Made by a program: the position numbers and the translations under genes
DNA from: Silicimonas algicola
GTDB lineage: Bacteria; Pseudomonadota; Alphaproteobacteria; Rhodobacterales; Rhodobacteraceae
Assembly (NCBI RefSeq): GCF_003148765.1
Contig: NZ_QGGV01000010.1
Span: forward strand, 1 to 64,000
Direction: 5' to 3'
DNA: 64,000 nucleotides
Shown: in pieces, positions 26,445 to 34,689 of the stretch
Layout: each line of letters begins with the position of its first letter
Position numbering within the stretch: the first letter of the stretch is position 1
The notes under the pieces: model-generated
What the model was told of the DNA's origin: nothing
Database searches by the model: none
What the model saw: only the letters and a program-made list of their open reading frames with translations

Positions 26445-27650
26445 TCAGACCGCTTCCAGCGCGATCGCGATCCCCTGCCCCACACCGATGCACATGGTGG
26501 CAAGCGCGCGCTTGCCGCCGCTCAGCGACATCTCCAGCGCCGCCGTGCCCGCCAGCCGAGCTCCCGACATGCCAAGCGGATGCCCAAGGGCTATGGCCCC
26601 ACCGTTCGGGTTCACGCGGGGGTCGTCATCGGCAATTCCGAGCTGGCGCAGAGTGGCAAGGCCCTGGCTCGCGAAGGCCTCGTTCAGTTCCACCACGTCC
26701 AGGTCGGCGACGCTCCACCCCAGGCGGTCGAGCAGCTTCTGCGAGGCGGGCGCCGGCCCGATCCCCATGATGCGCGGAGACACCCCCGCCGTCGCACCGC
26801 CGACCACACGCGCGATTGGCGTCAGACCATGACGCCGGGCGGCCGCCTCGGACGCGACGATCAAGGCCGCTGCGCCATCATTCACGCCGCTCGCGTTGCC
26901 CGCCGTGACGGAACCGTTCTCACGGAACGGCGTCGGCAACTTCGCCAGCGCCTCGACAGTCGTGTCGGGACGGGGATGCTCGTCCTCGGACACCACCACA
27001 GTCTCGCCCTTCCGTTGCGGGATCGACACCGGCACGATTTCCCGCGCCAGCCGTCCGCTCTCCATCGCGCGGCCCGCCTTCTGCTGCGACCGGATCGCAA
27101 AGGCGTCCTGGTCGGCGCGCGAGATGCCGAATTCCTCGGCTACGTTCTCGCCCGTCTCGGGCATGGAATCGATGCCGTAAGCCTTCTTCATCGCCGGGTT
27201 CACGAAGCGCCAGCCGATGGTCGTGTCGAAAATCTCGGCGTTCCGCGAGAAAGCGCTCGTCGCCTTCGGCATCACGAAGGGCGCGCGGCTCATGCTCTCG
27301 ACGCCGCCTGCGACGCTCATCTCGATCTCGCCCGCCATGATGGCACGCGCCACGTCCAGCACGGCATTCATACCCGAGCCGCACAGCCGGTTCACCGTCG
27401 CGCCCGGAACGGTCTCGGGCCAGCCAGCAAGCAAGAGCGACATCCGCGCGACGTTGCGGTTGTCCTCGCCCGCCTGGTTCGCGCAGCCGAAGATCACCTC
27501 CTCGACGGCAGCGAGGTCGAGCGAGGGGTTCCGCTCCGCCAGCGCCCGCAACGGGATCGCCCCCAGATCGTCGGCCCGGACCGAGGACAGCGCGCCCCCG
27601 AACCGACCGATCGGCGTGCGGACATAGTCGCAGATGAAGGCGTCGGTCAT
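26445..27650 (-). CDS. pcaF: 3-oxoadipyl-CoA thiolase
   Basis: A 401-aa thiolase. The nucleophile is Cys90 in VNRLCGSG. The C-terminal blocks [17 protein letters not shown] and MCIGVGQG supply the His and second Cys. The N terminus ([26 protein letters not shown]) and the operon with the two CoA-transferase subunits favour PcaF, which splits 3-oxoadipyl-CoA into succinyl-CoA and acetyl-CoA, over a general acetyl-CoA acetyltransferase. Its start overlaps the pcaJ stop. Confidence 0.92.
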   Translation of the reverse strand: MTDAFICDYVRTPIGRFGGALSSVRADDLGAIPLRALAERNPSLDLAAVEEVIFGCANQAGEDNRNVARMSLLLAGWPETVPGATVNRLCGSGMNAVLDVARAIMAGEIEMSVAGGVESMSRAPFVMPKATSAFSRNAEIFDTTIGWRFVNPAMKKAYGIDSMPETGENVAEEFGISRADQDAFAIRSQQKAGRAMESGRLAREIVPVSIPQRKGETVVVSEDEHPRPDTTVEALAKLPTPFRENGSVTAGNASGVNDGAAALIVASEAAARRHGLTPIARVVGGATAGVSPRIMGIGPAPASQKLLDRLGWSVADLDVVELNEAFASQGLATLRQLGIADDDPRVNPNGGAIALGHPLGMSGARLAGTAALEMSLSGGKRALATMCIGVGQGIAIALEAV

Positions 27651-28324
27651 GGGATCTCCGGAACGGTCAGGTCGGCCAGGGGGCCGGGGGTGTGCAGCGT
27701 CGCGCCGGTCATCGACTGAAGCTCTTCCATCGACAGCCCGGGCACCTTCTCGCGCAGGACGAATTGGCCATCCTCGATGTCGACGACGGCGAGCGAGGTA
27801 TAGACACGGCTGATGCAGGCGACGCCGGTCAGCGGAAAGGTGCAGCGCTCGACCAGCTTGGGCTCGCCGTCCCGGGTGACGTGTTCGGTCACGACAGCGA
27901 CGCGCTTCGCTCCATGCACCAGGTCCATCGCGCCGCCCACGGCAGGCACGCCCTTCGATCCCACGCGCCAGTTGGCCAGGTCACCGCTCTCGGCCACCTG
28001 CAAGGCTCCCAGAATGGCAACATCCAGATGCCCGCCCCGCACCATGGCGAAGCTGTCGGCGTGGTGGAAGAACGATGCGCCGGGCTTCAGGGTGATCGCC
28101 TTCTTTCCGGCGTTGATGAGGTCCCAGTCCTCCTCGCCCTCGGGCGGCGCATCGCCGAACCCCAGGACGCCGTTTTCGGTATGAAAGATCGCCTCGCGCC
28201 CAGGCGGCTGATAGCGGGCGACCATCTCGGGGAACCCGATCCCGAGGTTGACGTAGGCGCCGTCCTCGATGCCCTGAGCCGCGCGCCAGGCGATCTGCGT
28301 GTTCGTCAGCTTCTCCCAAGTCAT
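27647..28324 (-). CDS. pcaJ: 3-oxoadipate CoA-transferase beta subunit
   Basis: A 225-aa beta subunit. It has GAYVNLGIGFPEMVARY and the catalytic glutamate block TENGVLGFG, and ends TGATLHTPGPL. With PcaI it transfers CoA from succinyl-CoA to 3-oxoadipate. I start at MTWEKLTN, which overlaps the pcaI stop by ATGA; the longer upstream frame is the pcaI gene read out of frame. A succinyl-CoA:3-ketoacid transferase is the alternative, but thiolase linkage and pobA favour Pca. Confidence 0.9.
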   Translation of the reverse strand: MTWEKLTNTQIAWRAAQGIEDGAYVNLGIGFPEMVARYQPPGREAIFHTENGVLGFGDAPPEGEEDWDLINAGKKAITLKPGASFFHHADSFAMVRGGHLDVAILGALQVAESGDLANWRVGSKGVPAVGGAMDLVHGAKRVAVVTEHVTRDGEPKLVERCTFPLTGVACISRVYTSLAVVDIEDGQFVLREKVPGLSMEELQSMTGATLHTPGPLADLTVPEIP

Positions 28325-29043
28325 GCGTAGGCCTCGCCCGCACGGATCATCTGTTCCTCCTGCCGTGGGTCCGCGACCTCGACCACGCCGTCGACGAATA
28401 TTCCAGGGGTCACCACCTGCTCGGGGTCGATGTCCCCCGGCGGAACGATGCGGCTGACCTGCGCGATGGTGGTGGCCGCCGCCATGCACATCAGCGGATT
28501 GAAGTTCCGCGAGGCATAGCGATAGGTCAGGTTCCCGTGGGCGTCGCCCAGATGAGCCTTCACGATCGCGACGTCGGCCTTCAGCCAGCGCTCCTGAACG
28601 TAGGACGCGCCGTCGAACTCGGCCACCGGCTTGCCCTCGGCCAGCTCGGTCCCGAAGCCCGTCGGCGTATAGAATGCCGGGATGCCCGCGCCCCCCGCCC
28701 GGATGCGTTCCGCCAGTGTGCCCTGGGGCACAAGCTCCAGCTCGATCTCGCCGGCGAGATACTTGTCGGTGAATGCGCGCGGATCCGACGACTTCGGAAA
28801 CGAGCACACCATCTTCCTCACCATTCCCGCGTCGATCATGGCCGCGATGCCGACACGTCCGTTGCCCGCGTTGTTGTTGACCACCGTCAGGTCGCCCGGA
28901 CTGCCGGTCGCGCGATATCGGTCGATCAGAGCGTGGATCAACTCGATAGGCGACCCGGACCCTCCGAAGCCGCCGATCATCAGGACACTTCCGTCGGCGA
29001 TCCCGGAAACGGCCTCGGCGGGCGATGCGATTGTCTTGTCCAT
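28321..29043 (-). CDS. pcaI: 3-oxoadipate CoA-transferase alpha subunit
   Basis: A 240-aa alpha subunit with the CoA-binding glycine stretch LMIGGFGGSGSPIELIHALI and VVNNNAGNGRVGIAAMIDAGMVRKM. The ATG has an AGGGAGA ribosome site six bases upstream. It forms the operon pobA-pcaI-pcaJ-pcaF with short gaps, so hydroxylation of 4-hydroxybenzoate and the late beta-ketoadipate steps are probably co-expressed. Ring-cleavage genes (pcaGH, B, C, D) are absent from the window. Confidence 0.92.
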   Translation of the reverse strand: MDKTIASPAEAVSGIADGSVLMIGGFGGSGSPIELIHALIDRYRATGSPGDLTVVNNNAGNGRVGIAAMIDAGMVRKMVCSFPKSSDPRAFTDKYLAGEIELELVPQGTLAERIRAGGAGIPAFYTPTGFGTELAEGKPVAEFDGASYVQERWLKADVAIVKAHLGDAHGNLTYRYASRNFNPLMCMAAATTIAQVSRIVPPGDIDPEQVVTPGIFVDGVVEVADPRQEEQMIRAGEAYA

Positions 29044-29101
29044 GAACGTCTCCCTGCCGACGGTTCTAACGCCACCGCTCTTCGGCGCAACCGCCCGTCC
29101 G

Positions 29102-30271
29102 TCAGTAGGGCAGGCCGATATAGTTCTCGGCAAGCTCTCGCCGCGCCGTCTCGGACTGCGACAGGTGCTGCAACGTCGCCTTGCGCATCTGGGCAGCAAA
29201 GCTGTCCTCGCCCTCGAAGCGGTGCAGCATCATGGTCATCTGCCAGGAAAACCGCATCGCCTTCCAGACACGCATAAGGGCCCGCTCGGAATAGGTGTCG
29301 ATGCCCGATCGGTCGCCGGATTTTACCGCGTCGATCAGCGCGGCATGAAGGTAATGCACATCCGACGCCGCCAGGTTCAGCCCCTTCGCCCCGGTCGGCG
29401 GGACGATGTGTGCGGCGTCACCCACAAGAAAAAGGTTTCCCCACCTCATCGGCTCGGCCACGAAACTGCGCAGGGGCGCAATGGACTTCTCCATCGACGG
29501 CCCCGTGACCATGCGCTCCGCCGTCTCGAACGGCAGGCGTCTCTTCAGTTCGGCCCAGAAGGCGTCGTCGGACCAGGCCTCCACCTTGTCGGTCAGGGGC
29601 ACCTGCACGTAGTAGCGCGACAGGTTCTCGTTGCGCATGGACGCCAGGGCGAACCCGCGCGGCGAGTTGGCGTAGATCAGCTCGTCGTTGCAGGGCGGTG
29701 TCTCGGACAGGAGTCCGAGCCAGCCAAAGGGATAGACCCTCTCGTGTTCGCGGCGCTTCCCTTCCGGGATCGTCTTGCGGCTGACCCCGTGAAAGCCGTC
29801 GCAGCCCGCAACGAAAAGGCAGTCCAGCCGCTTGCGCTCACCCTCGTGCGTGAAGTCGACGTGGGAGGTCGCCTGGTCGAGGTCATGTATCGTGACGTCC
29901 GACACCTCGTGCAGGATCGTCGTACCCATGACGTCCTGCGCCTTGTAGAGATCCTGCGTCACCTCGGTCTGCCCGTAGACCGTGACGTGCTGGCCGGTAA
30001 GCTTTTTGAAATCAATTCGGACCATAAGGTCCTCGTCGGTGAGGAAACAGCCGTCGTGCGGGATGGCCTCGCGATCCAGCCGGTCCGCCACGCCTGCCTC
30101 GCGCAGCATCCTCACCGCGCCGAATTCCAGGATGCCGGCCCGGATGCGGGACAGCACATGCTCGCGCGTCGACCTTTCAAGGATGACGGTTTCCACACCG
30201 GCACGATTGAGAAGCTGAGACAGCAGGAGGCCGGAGGGTCCGCCCCCGATGATGGCCACCTCGGTCTTCAT
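29102..30271 (-). CDS. pobA: 4-hydroxybenzoate 3-monooxygenase
   Basis: A 389-aa flavoprotein hydroxylase making protocatechuate from 4-hydroxybenzoate with NADPH and O2. Motifs are the N-terminal EVAIIGGGPSGLLLSQLL, CDGFHGVSR and GDAAHIVPPTGAKGLNLAASD. Length agrees with characterised PobA (about 394 aa). It is upstream of pcaIJF on the same strand, 58 bp from pcaI. A TTGACT on the minus strand about 50 bp before the start is a possible -35 element. Confidence 0.94.
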   Translation of the reverse strand: MKTEVAIIGGGPSGLLLSQLLNRAGVETVILERSTREHVLSRIRAGILEFGAVRMLREAGVADRLDREAIPHDGCFLTDEDLMVRIDFKKLTGQHVTVYGQTEVTQDLYKAQDVMGTTILHEVSDVTIHDLDQATSHVDFTHEGERKRLDCLFVAGCDGFHGVSRKTIPEGKRREHERVYPFGWLGLLSETPPCNDELIYANSPRGFALASMRNENLSRYYVQVPLTDKVEAWSDDAFWAELKRRLPFETAERMVTGPSMEKSIAPLRSFVAEPMRWGNLFLVGDAAHIVPPTGAKGLNLAASDVHYLHAALIDAVKSGDRSGIDTYSERALMRVWKAMRFSWQMTMMLHRFEGEDSFAAQMRKATLQHLSQSETARRELAENYIGLPY

Positions 30272-30351
30272 GCCACGTCTCCTGCAAGCGTTGTCCCGCC
30301 AGTCTGGCCGGAACTAGTTTGCGAAGTCAACTAAACCCGCCGCGCGTTGCG

Positions 30352-31233
30352 TCAAGCCACACCCAGAAGGCGCATCGCGTTCTCCTTGAGGATCAGCGGC
30401 CTGACCTCGTCCTTAAACGGCATCGCCTCGAAATCGGCCAGCCATCGGTCCGGCGTGATCGCGGGCCAGTCCGAGCCGAACAGCATCTTCTTCTTCAGGA
30501 TCGAGTTCGCATAGCGGACGAAGAGCTCGGGGAAGTACTTCGGAGACCACCCCGACATGTCGTAGTAGACGTTCGGCTTGTGCTGCGCGACCGCGAGACC
30601 TTCCTCGGTCCAGGGAAACGACGGATGCGCCAGCACGATCGGCATGTCCGGAAAATCGACCGCCACGTCGTCGAGGTGGATCGGGTTCGAGTATTTCAGC
30701 CGCATTCCCATGCCGCCCTTCATCCCGGATCCCACGCCGGTCTGGCCGGTGTGGAAAAGCGTGATCGCGCCTTCGTCGGCGATGGCCTCGTACATCACAT
30801 AGGCGGAGCGGTCGTTCGGATAGAACCCCTGCATCGTTGGGTGGAACTTGAAGCCCTTCACGCCGAACTCGCGCACCAGGCGCCGCGCTTCCCGCGCGCC
30901 AGCTTTGCCCTTGGCCGGGTCGATCGAGGCGAAGGGAATCAGCACGTCATCGTTCCTGGCGCAGGCTTCGGCGACTTCTTCGTTCGAATAGCGCCGGAAG
31001 CCCGTCTCGCGCTCGGCGTCGACCGGAAAAATGACGGCGGCGATGGTGCGTTCCCGGTAATAGGCGGCGGTGTCGTCGATGGTCGGCAACATTCCCTTCG
31101 AGCCAGCAGGGTTCCTGAAATAGGCCGCCATGCCCGCCTGGAACTCGTCATAGCCATCGTCGCGCGGACCGCAGCAGGGTTCCTCGGCGTGGGTGTGGAA
31201 ATCTATCGCCCGGACTTTCGCGAAATCGACCAC
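30352..31233 (-). CDS. amidohydrolase-family (ACMSD-like) protein
   Basis: A 293-aa metal-dependent hydrolase/decarboxylase of the amidohydrolase-2 family. Metal ligands are visible as IDFHTHAEE near residue 13, a central FHTGQTG, VLAHPSFPW and FGSDWPAITPDRWL. Members include decarboxylases and hydratases of aromatic pathways (ACMSD, gamma-resorcylate decarboxylase, 4-oxalomesaconate hydratase); I cannot choose among them. It lies between pobA and the crotonase, 80 bp upstream of pobA on the same strand, so an aromatic acid-related role is likely. Confidence 0.85.
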   Translation of the reverse strand: MVDFAKVRAIDFHTHAEEPCCGPRDDGYDEFQAGMAAYFRNPAGSKGMLPTIDDTAAYYRERTIAAVIFPVDAERETGFRRYSNEEVAEACARNDDVLIPFASIDPAKGKAGAREARRLVREFGVKGFKFHPTMQGFYPNDRSAYVMYEAIADEGAITLFHTGQTGVGSGMKGGMGMRLKYSNPIHLDDVAVDFPDMPIVLAHPSFPWTEEGLAVAQHKPNVYYDMSGWSPKYFPELFVRYANSILKKKMLFGSDWPAITPDRWLADFEAMPFKDEVRPLILKENAMRLLGVA

Positions 31234-31332
31234 GGCATACCTCCCTCTTCGTCACTGCTTGCTGGCAGGAGAATGCTATACAGGACAACAATTGAACACT
31301 ATAACTGTCTCGCCCCGAAAGCGGAGACGAAG

Positions 31333-32100
31333 ATGACCGATGCCGTCGCGCGCGTCGACCTGGAAGACGATATCGCTGTGATGACCTTCACCCGCCCGGA
31401 TAAGCGCAATGCGATGAACGACGACCTTGTGGCGGCGCTCGACGCGTTCTTCTCCTCGCCGCCGCAGGTCCGCGCCGTCATCCTCCACGGCGAGGGTGGG
31501 CATTTCTGCTCTGGCCTGGACCTCGCCGAGCACCGGCACCGCAGCCCCGAAAAGACCGTCTACCACTCCCGCAACTGGCACCGCGTCGCCGATCTCATCG
31601 AATTCGGCGGCCTGCCCGTCGTGGCTGCCCTGACCGGAGCGGTGATCGGCGGCGGGCTCGAGATCGCAGCGGCCTGCCACGTCCGCATCGCCGAACCCTC
31701 TGTCCGCTTCCAGCTCCCCGAAGGGCGGCGTGGCATCTTCGTCGGCGGCGGCGCCACGGTCCGCGTCGGCCGCATCCTCGGTGCCGACCGGATGCGGGAG
31801 ATGATGCTGACGGGGCGCACCTACGGCGCGGACGACGGCCTTTCCCTTGGCCTCTGCCACTACTCCGTCGGTGTGGATGAAGCGCTTCCGCTCGCCAGGG
31901 ACCTTGCCCGCAAGATCGCGGACAACGCCGCCTTCTCGAACTACCTGATGATTCAGGCGATCAGCCGCATCGGAGACATGAGCCGGCAGGACGGCCTGTT
32001 CGCCGAAAGCCTCGCTGCCGCGATGTCGCAGACGACGCCCGAGGCGCAAGAAGGCCTGAAAGCCTTTCTCGAGAAGCGCGCCCCCGACTTCCGCCGCTAA
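31333..32100 (+). CDS. crotonase/enoyl-CoA hydratase-family protein
   Basis: A 255-aa crotonase. The oxyanion-hole blocks are GGHFCSGLDLAEH and ALTGAVIGGGLEIAAACH. Glu110 and Glu130, 20 residues apart, match both catalytic glutamates of enoyl-CoA hydratase. Feruloyl-CoA hydratase/lyase (HCHL) of Pseudomonas has a serine at the first position. Its neighbour is a feruloyl-CoA synthetase, so it probably acts on a hydroxycinnamoyl-CoA, but lyase activity is not assured. It diverges from the amidohydrolase gene; an AT-rich promoter-like region with ACTATAACTG lies between. Confidence 0.88.
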   Translation: MTDAVARVDLEDDIAVMTFTRPDKRNAMNDDLVAALDAFFSSPPQVRAVILHGEGGHFCSGLDLAEHRHRSPEKTVYHSRNWHRVADLIEFGGLPVVAALTGAVIGGGLEIAAACHVRIAEPSVRFQLPEGRRGIFVGGGATVRVGRILGADRMREMMLTGRTYGADDGLSLGLCHYSVGVDEALPLARDLARKIADNAAFSNYLMIQAISRIGDMSRQDGLFAESLAAAMSQTTPEAQEGLKAFLEKRAPDFRR

Positions 32101-32120
32101 GGCTACGTCTGTCCTGAACT

Positions 32121-32146
32121 ACTCCGGGGTCCGGGGCAGAGCCCTT
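32121..32146. repeat. GC-rich intergenic repeat, short copy C
   Basis: ACTCCGGGGTCCGGGGC followed by AGAGCCC, including GGGC-aga-GCCC (32134-32144), in the 48-bp space between convergent genes. It shares the CCGGGG and GGGGC-N3-GCCC pattern with copies A and B. It might also act as a weak bidirectional terminator. Confidence 0.4.
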
Positions 32147-32148
32147 GG

Positions 32149-33918
32149 TCAGACCGCGACGATGCCCGGCCCGCCTGCATAGAGCGTCTCGATCAGATCG
32201 ACATTGTGCGCCCGCATCGCACGCTGGTTCAAGGATCCCTTCTCGGTCACCTCGCCCCTGTCGAAGCTGGGCGGCGTCTCGAGGATCGCCATACGACGCA
32301 CCCGGCTCGCCGACCCTGAAGCCGCCGCCGCCGCCACGGCTAGCCTCTCGCGGAGGGCGGCCTCCACATCGGACCTCGGCGTGTTTGCCGCCTTTTCCGA
32401 CAGGAGGATCAGCGCGCCGAGCTCGGGCTTGTCCTCGCCCACGATGACCGCATCCCGCGCCAACCCGCCAAGCGCATCGACCAGAGCGCCACGCACCGCC
32501 CCGACCGTGACCCAAGTGCCGGTCGACAGCTTGAAGTTCTCTGCGACGCGCCCGTCGAAATAGAAGCCTCGCGCAAGGTCATCCGGATCCACCGGCTTCA
32601 AGGCGTCACCCAGGCAGTAGAACCCCTCGTCGTCGAAAACCTCGGCCGTCTTCTCCGGATCGTCCAGATAGCCCGGCGTCATCGTCGGCCCCTTCAGCCG
32701 GGCTTCCAGCTTGCCGCCCGCGGGCACCAGCTTCAGCGTCAGCCCGCGAGACGGCACACCCACGTTGCCCGCCTTCTTCTGCGGTTCGGTGCAGGCCAGC
32801 GCGAAGGGCGCCGTCTCCGTCGACCCAAGGCCCGTCGCGAGCAGAACCTCGCGCCCAGTCGCCTCGTGTCCCAGGGCGATCAGCCGGTCCCAAGTGTGCT
32901 GCGCCATGCCCGCTCCGGCGTAGAACATCATCGAAAGGCGCGAATAGAACGTGTCGCGCAGGGCCTCGTCGGTCTCCAGCGCCTCGACCAGCATGTCGTA
33001 GCCGAGGGGCACGTTGAAGTACCAGGTGCAGGCGATTTCGCGCAGGTTGCGGATCGTCTCGTCGAACTTGCCCGGCACCGGGCGACCGTCGTCGATGTAG
33101 TATGTGCCGCCGTTGGTCAGCACGAGGGACGAAACCTTGTTGCCCGCCGCCGTGTGGTTCCACGGCGCCCAGTCCAGCACCACCGGAGGCTCATCCTCGA
33201 GAAAGCGATAGCAATCCCGCGTCATGGCAGCCATCGCGGTCATCATGCCATTGGTGTTGATGACGGCCTTGGGCGAGCCCGTAGAACCCGAGGTGAAGAG
33301 GTACTTCACCACGGTCTCTGCTGTCAGAGCCGCGCGCGCGGCCTCGGCCGGCGCTTCGGACACGGACCTCAGGTCATCATAGAGCAGAGCGCCGTCGACC
33401 GGGTGCCTTGCGTTTAGGACGACACGGCCCGGCGCAGCTATGGCGTCGAGCGCGGTCGAGAATGCTGCGCCGTCGTCGGCGAAGACCGCGCCGGGATTCA
33501 AGGTCGCCGCGATGTCCCGCAACTTGCCGTGGTCCTTCGAAACCAGCGAATAGGCCGGCGAAACGGGGGCATAGGGAATGCCGACCCACGAGCAGGCGAG
33601 TCCCAGAAGCCCATGTTCGAGGCTGTTCTCGGACAGGATAAGCAGCGGCCGCTCGGGCCCAAGCCCCAACTCGAGGAGGGCCGCGCCGATGCGGCGTGCC
33701 GCCCGCCGAGCCTCGGCGTAGGGCACGCCGACCCAGTTTCCCCCGTTCTGCCGGCGCGCAAGCCATGTCCGGTCAGGCGTCGCGTCGGCCCAGTGATCGA
33801 GGTAATCCGCCAGCGTCGGAAAGTGATCCTCCAACGGCTCGGACTGGCGCATGAGGATGGTGCCGTCGTCTCTGCGCTCGATCTCGAAGGTCGGCGACCA
33901 GAACCGTGGAGAGCTCAT
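32149..33918 (-). CDS. feruloyl-CoA synthetase
   Basis: A 589-aa AMP-forming acyl-CoA synthetase. The ATP-binding loop is KYLFTSGSTGSPKAVINTNG near residue 205. Further motifs are YNVPLG-like FNVPLGYDMLVEAL, LLATGLGSTETAPFA and GFYFDGRVAENFKLSTGTWV. The N terminus (TFEIERRDDGTILMRQSEPL) is typical of Fcs proteins that activate ferulate, p-coumarate and caffeate. Its start overlaps the marR stop by ATGA, so the two are co-transcribed. It converges on the crotonase gene. Confidence 0.9.
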   Translation of the reverse strand: MSSPRFWSPTFEIERRDDGTILMRQSEPLEDHFPTLADYLDHWADATPDRTWLARRQNGGNWVGVPYAEARRAARRIGAALLELGLGPERPLLILSENSLEHGLLGLACSWVGIPYAPVSPAYSLVSKDHGKLRDIAATLNPGAVFADDGAAFSTALDAIAAPGRVVLNARHPVDGALLYDDLRSVSEAPAEAARAALTAETVVKYLFTSGSTGSPKAVINTNGMMTAMAAMTRDCYRFLEDEPPVVLDWAPWNHTAAGNKVSSLVLTNGGTYYIDDGRPVPGKFDETIRNLREIACTWYFNVPLGYDMLVEALETDEALRDTFYSRLSMMFYAGAGMAQHTWDRLIALGHEATGREVLLATGLGSTETAPFALACTEPQKKAGNVGVPSRGLTLKLVPAGGKLEARLKGPTMTPGYLDDPEKTAEVFDDEGFYCLGDALKPVDPDDLARGFYFDGRVAENFKLSTGTWVTVGAVRGALVDALGGLARDAVIVGEDKPELGALILLSEKAANTPRSDVEAALRERLAVAAAAASGSASRVRRMAILETPPSFDRGEVTEKGSLNQRAMRAHNVDLIETLYAGGPGIVAV

Positions 33919-34379
33919 CCGCGAACCTCGTGCATGTCTCGCAATCGGCCCAGAATGCGGATCAGGGCACGGCGGTCCTGCCCCGAAAGGACGGACAGAA
34001 GCCGCTCCTCGTCACGCGCGATGCGGACCGCCGTACGTTCGTGGACTTCGCGGCCGGTCAGCGTCGGTGTCAGGGCCTGAACCCGGCGGTCGCCCGGCAC
34101 TCCGACGCGTTCCAGAAGGCCAAGCGACTCGAGCCCGTCGACGATGGCGACAAGGCCCGAACGCTCGATGCCGAGACGCCGGGCGAGTTCGCTTTGGGTC
34201 ACGCTCGGCTGCTGCACGGTCAGCGAAAGGACGGAATAGGATCGCGGCGCGAGGCCCTCTTGGCCCAGGATGTCGCGCAGCTTGTCCTGGAAGATCATGT
34301 AGACGCGTTTCAGGTTGTAACCGACGAGATCGTCCAGCTCGGCCGAGCTTTCGGTTATCGGTGAGCCGGACATGGGCAA
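33915..34379 (-). CDS. MarR-family regulator
   Basis: A 154-aa winged-helix repressor (YSVLSLTVQQPSVTQSELAR, RLGIERSGLVAIVDGLESLGLLER and VPGDRRVQALTPTLTGRE). MarR regulators such as FerR/FerC repress ferulate genes and are released by hydroxycinnamoyl-CoA; the coupling to the synthetase gene suggests the same here. A TTACC-N2-GGTAA palindrome precedes it and may be its operator. Confidence 0.9.
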   Translation of the reverse strand: MPMSGSPITESSAELDDLVGYNLKRVYMIFQDKLRDILGQEGLAPRSYSVLSLTVQQPSVTQSELARRLGIERSGLVAIVDGLESLGLLERVGVPGDRRVQALTPTLTGREVHERTAVRIARDEERLLSVLSGQDRRALIRILGRLRDMHEVRG

Positions 34380-34689
34380 CTCCTGAAATCTGTTACCAAG
34401 GTAAACTGTTATTCATACCACCCGCATCTGTCCATGGCCGCGCAGCGCTTGGTCAATCCAGCCGCTTGCCCTGCCGTTGTCGCCCCAGTCGCAACGCCGC
34501 CTTGGAATGGACACATTTAGGTCCAATTTCAGCCTTCGCCGGGAGTCATGCCGCGAAGGTAGCTGTGAAGCTTCCCTCGGCATCGCGAATATTTACAGCC
34601 CCCACCCAGTAACGCGATGCCGAGGTTCACCGCTTTTCAGCGGCGATCCCCTCGTCTAGGCTGACCTCGAGGGAACGGATTCAGAGACA
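34380..34689. promoter_or_regulatory. 310-bp marR-ggt intergenic region with TTACCaaGGTAA
   Basis: A 5-bp-arm palindrome TTACC-AA-GGTAA lies at 34393-34404, 13 bp upstream of the marR start, a good position for an autoregulatory MarR operator. The rest contains no gene that I would support; a 60-aa open frame has no family features. The ggt promoter must lie on the right side. Confidence 0.55.
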
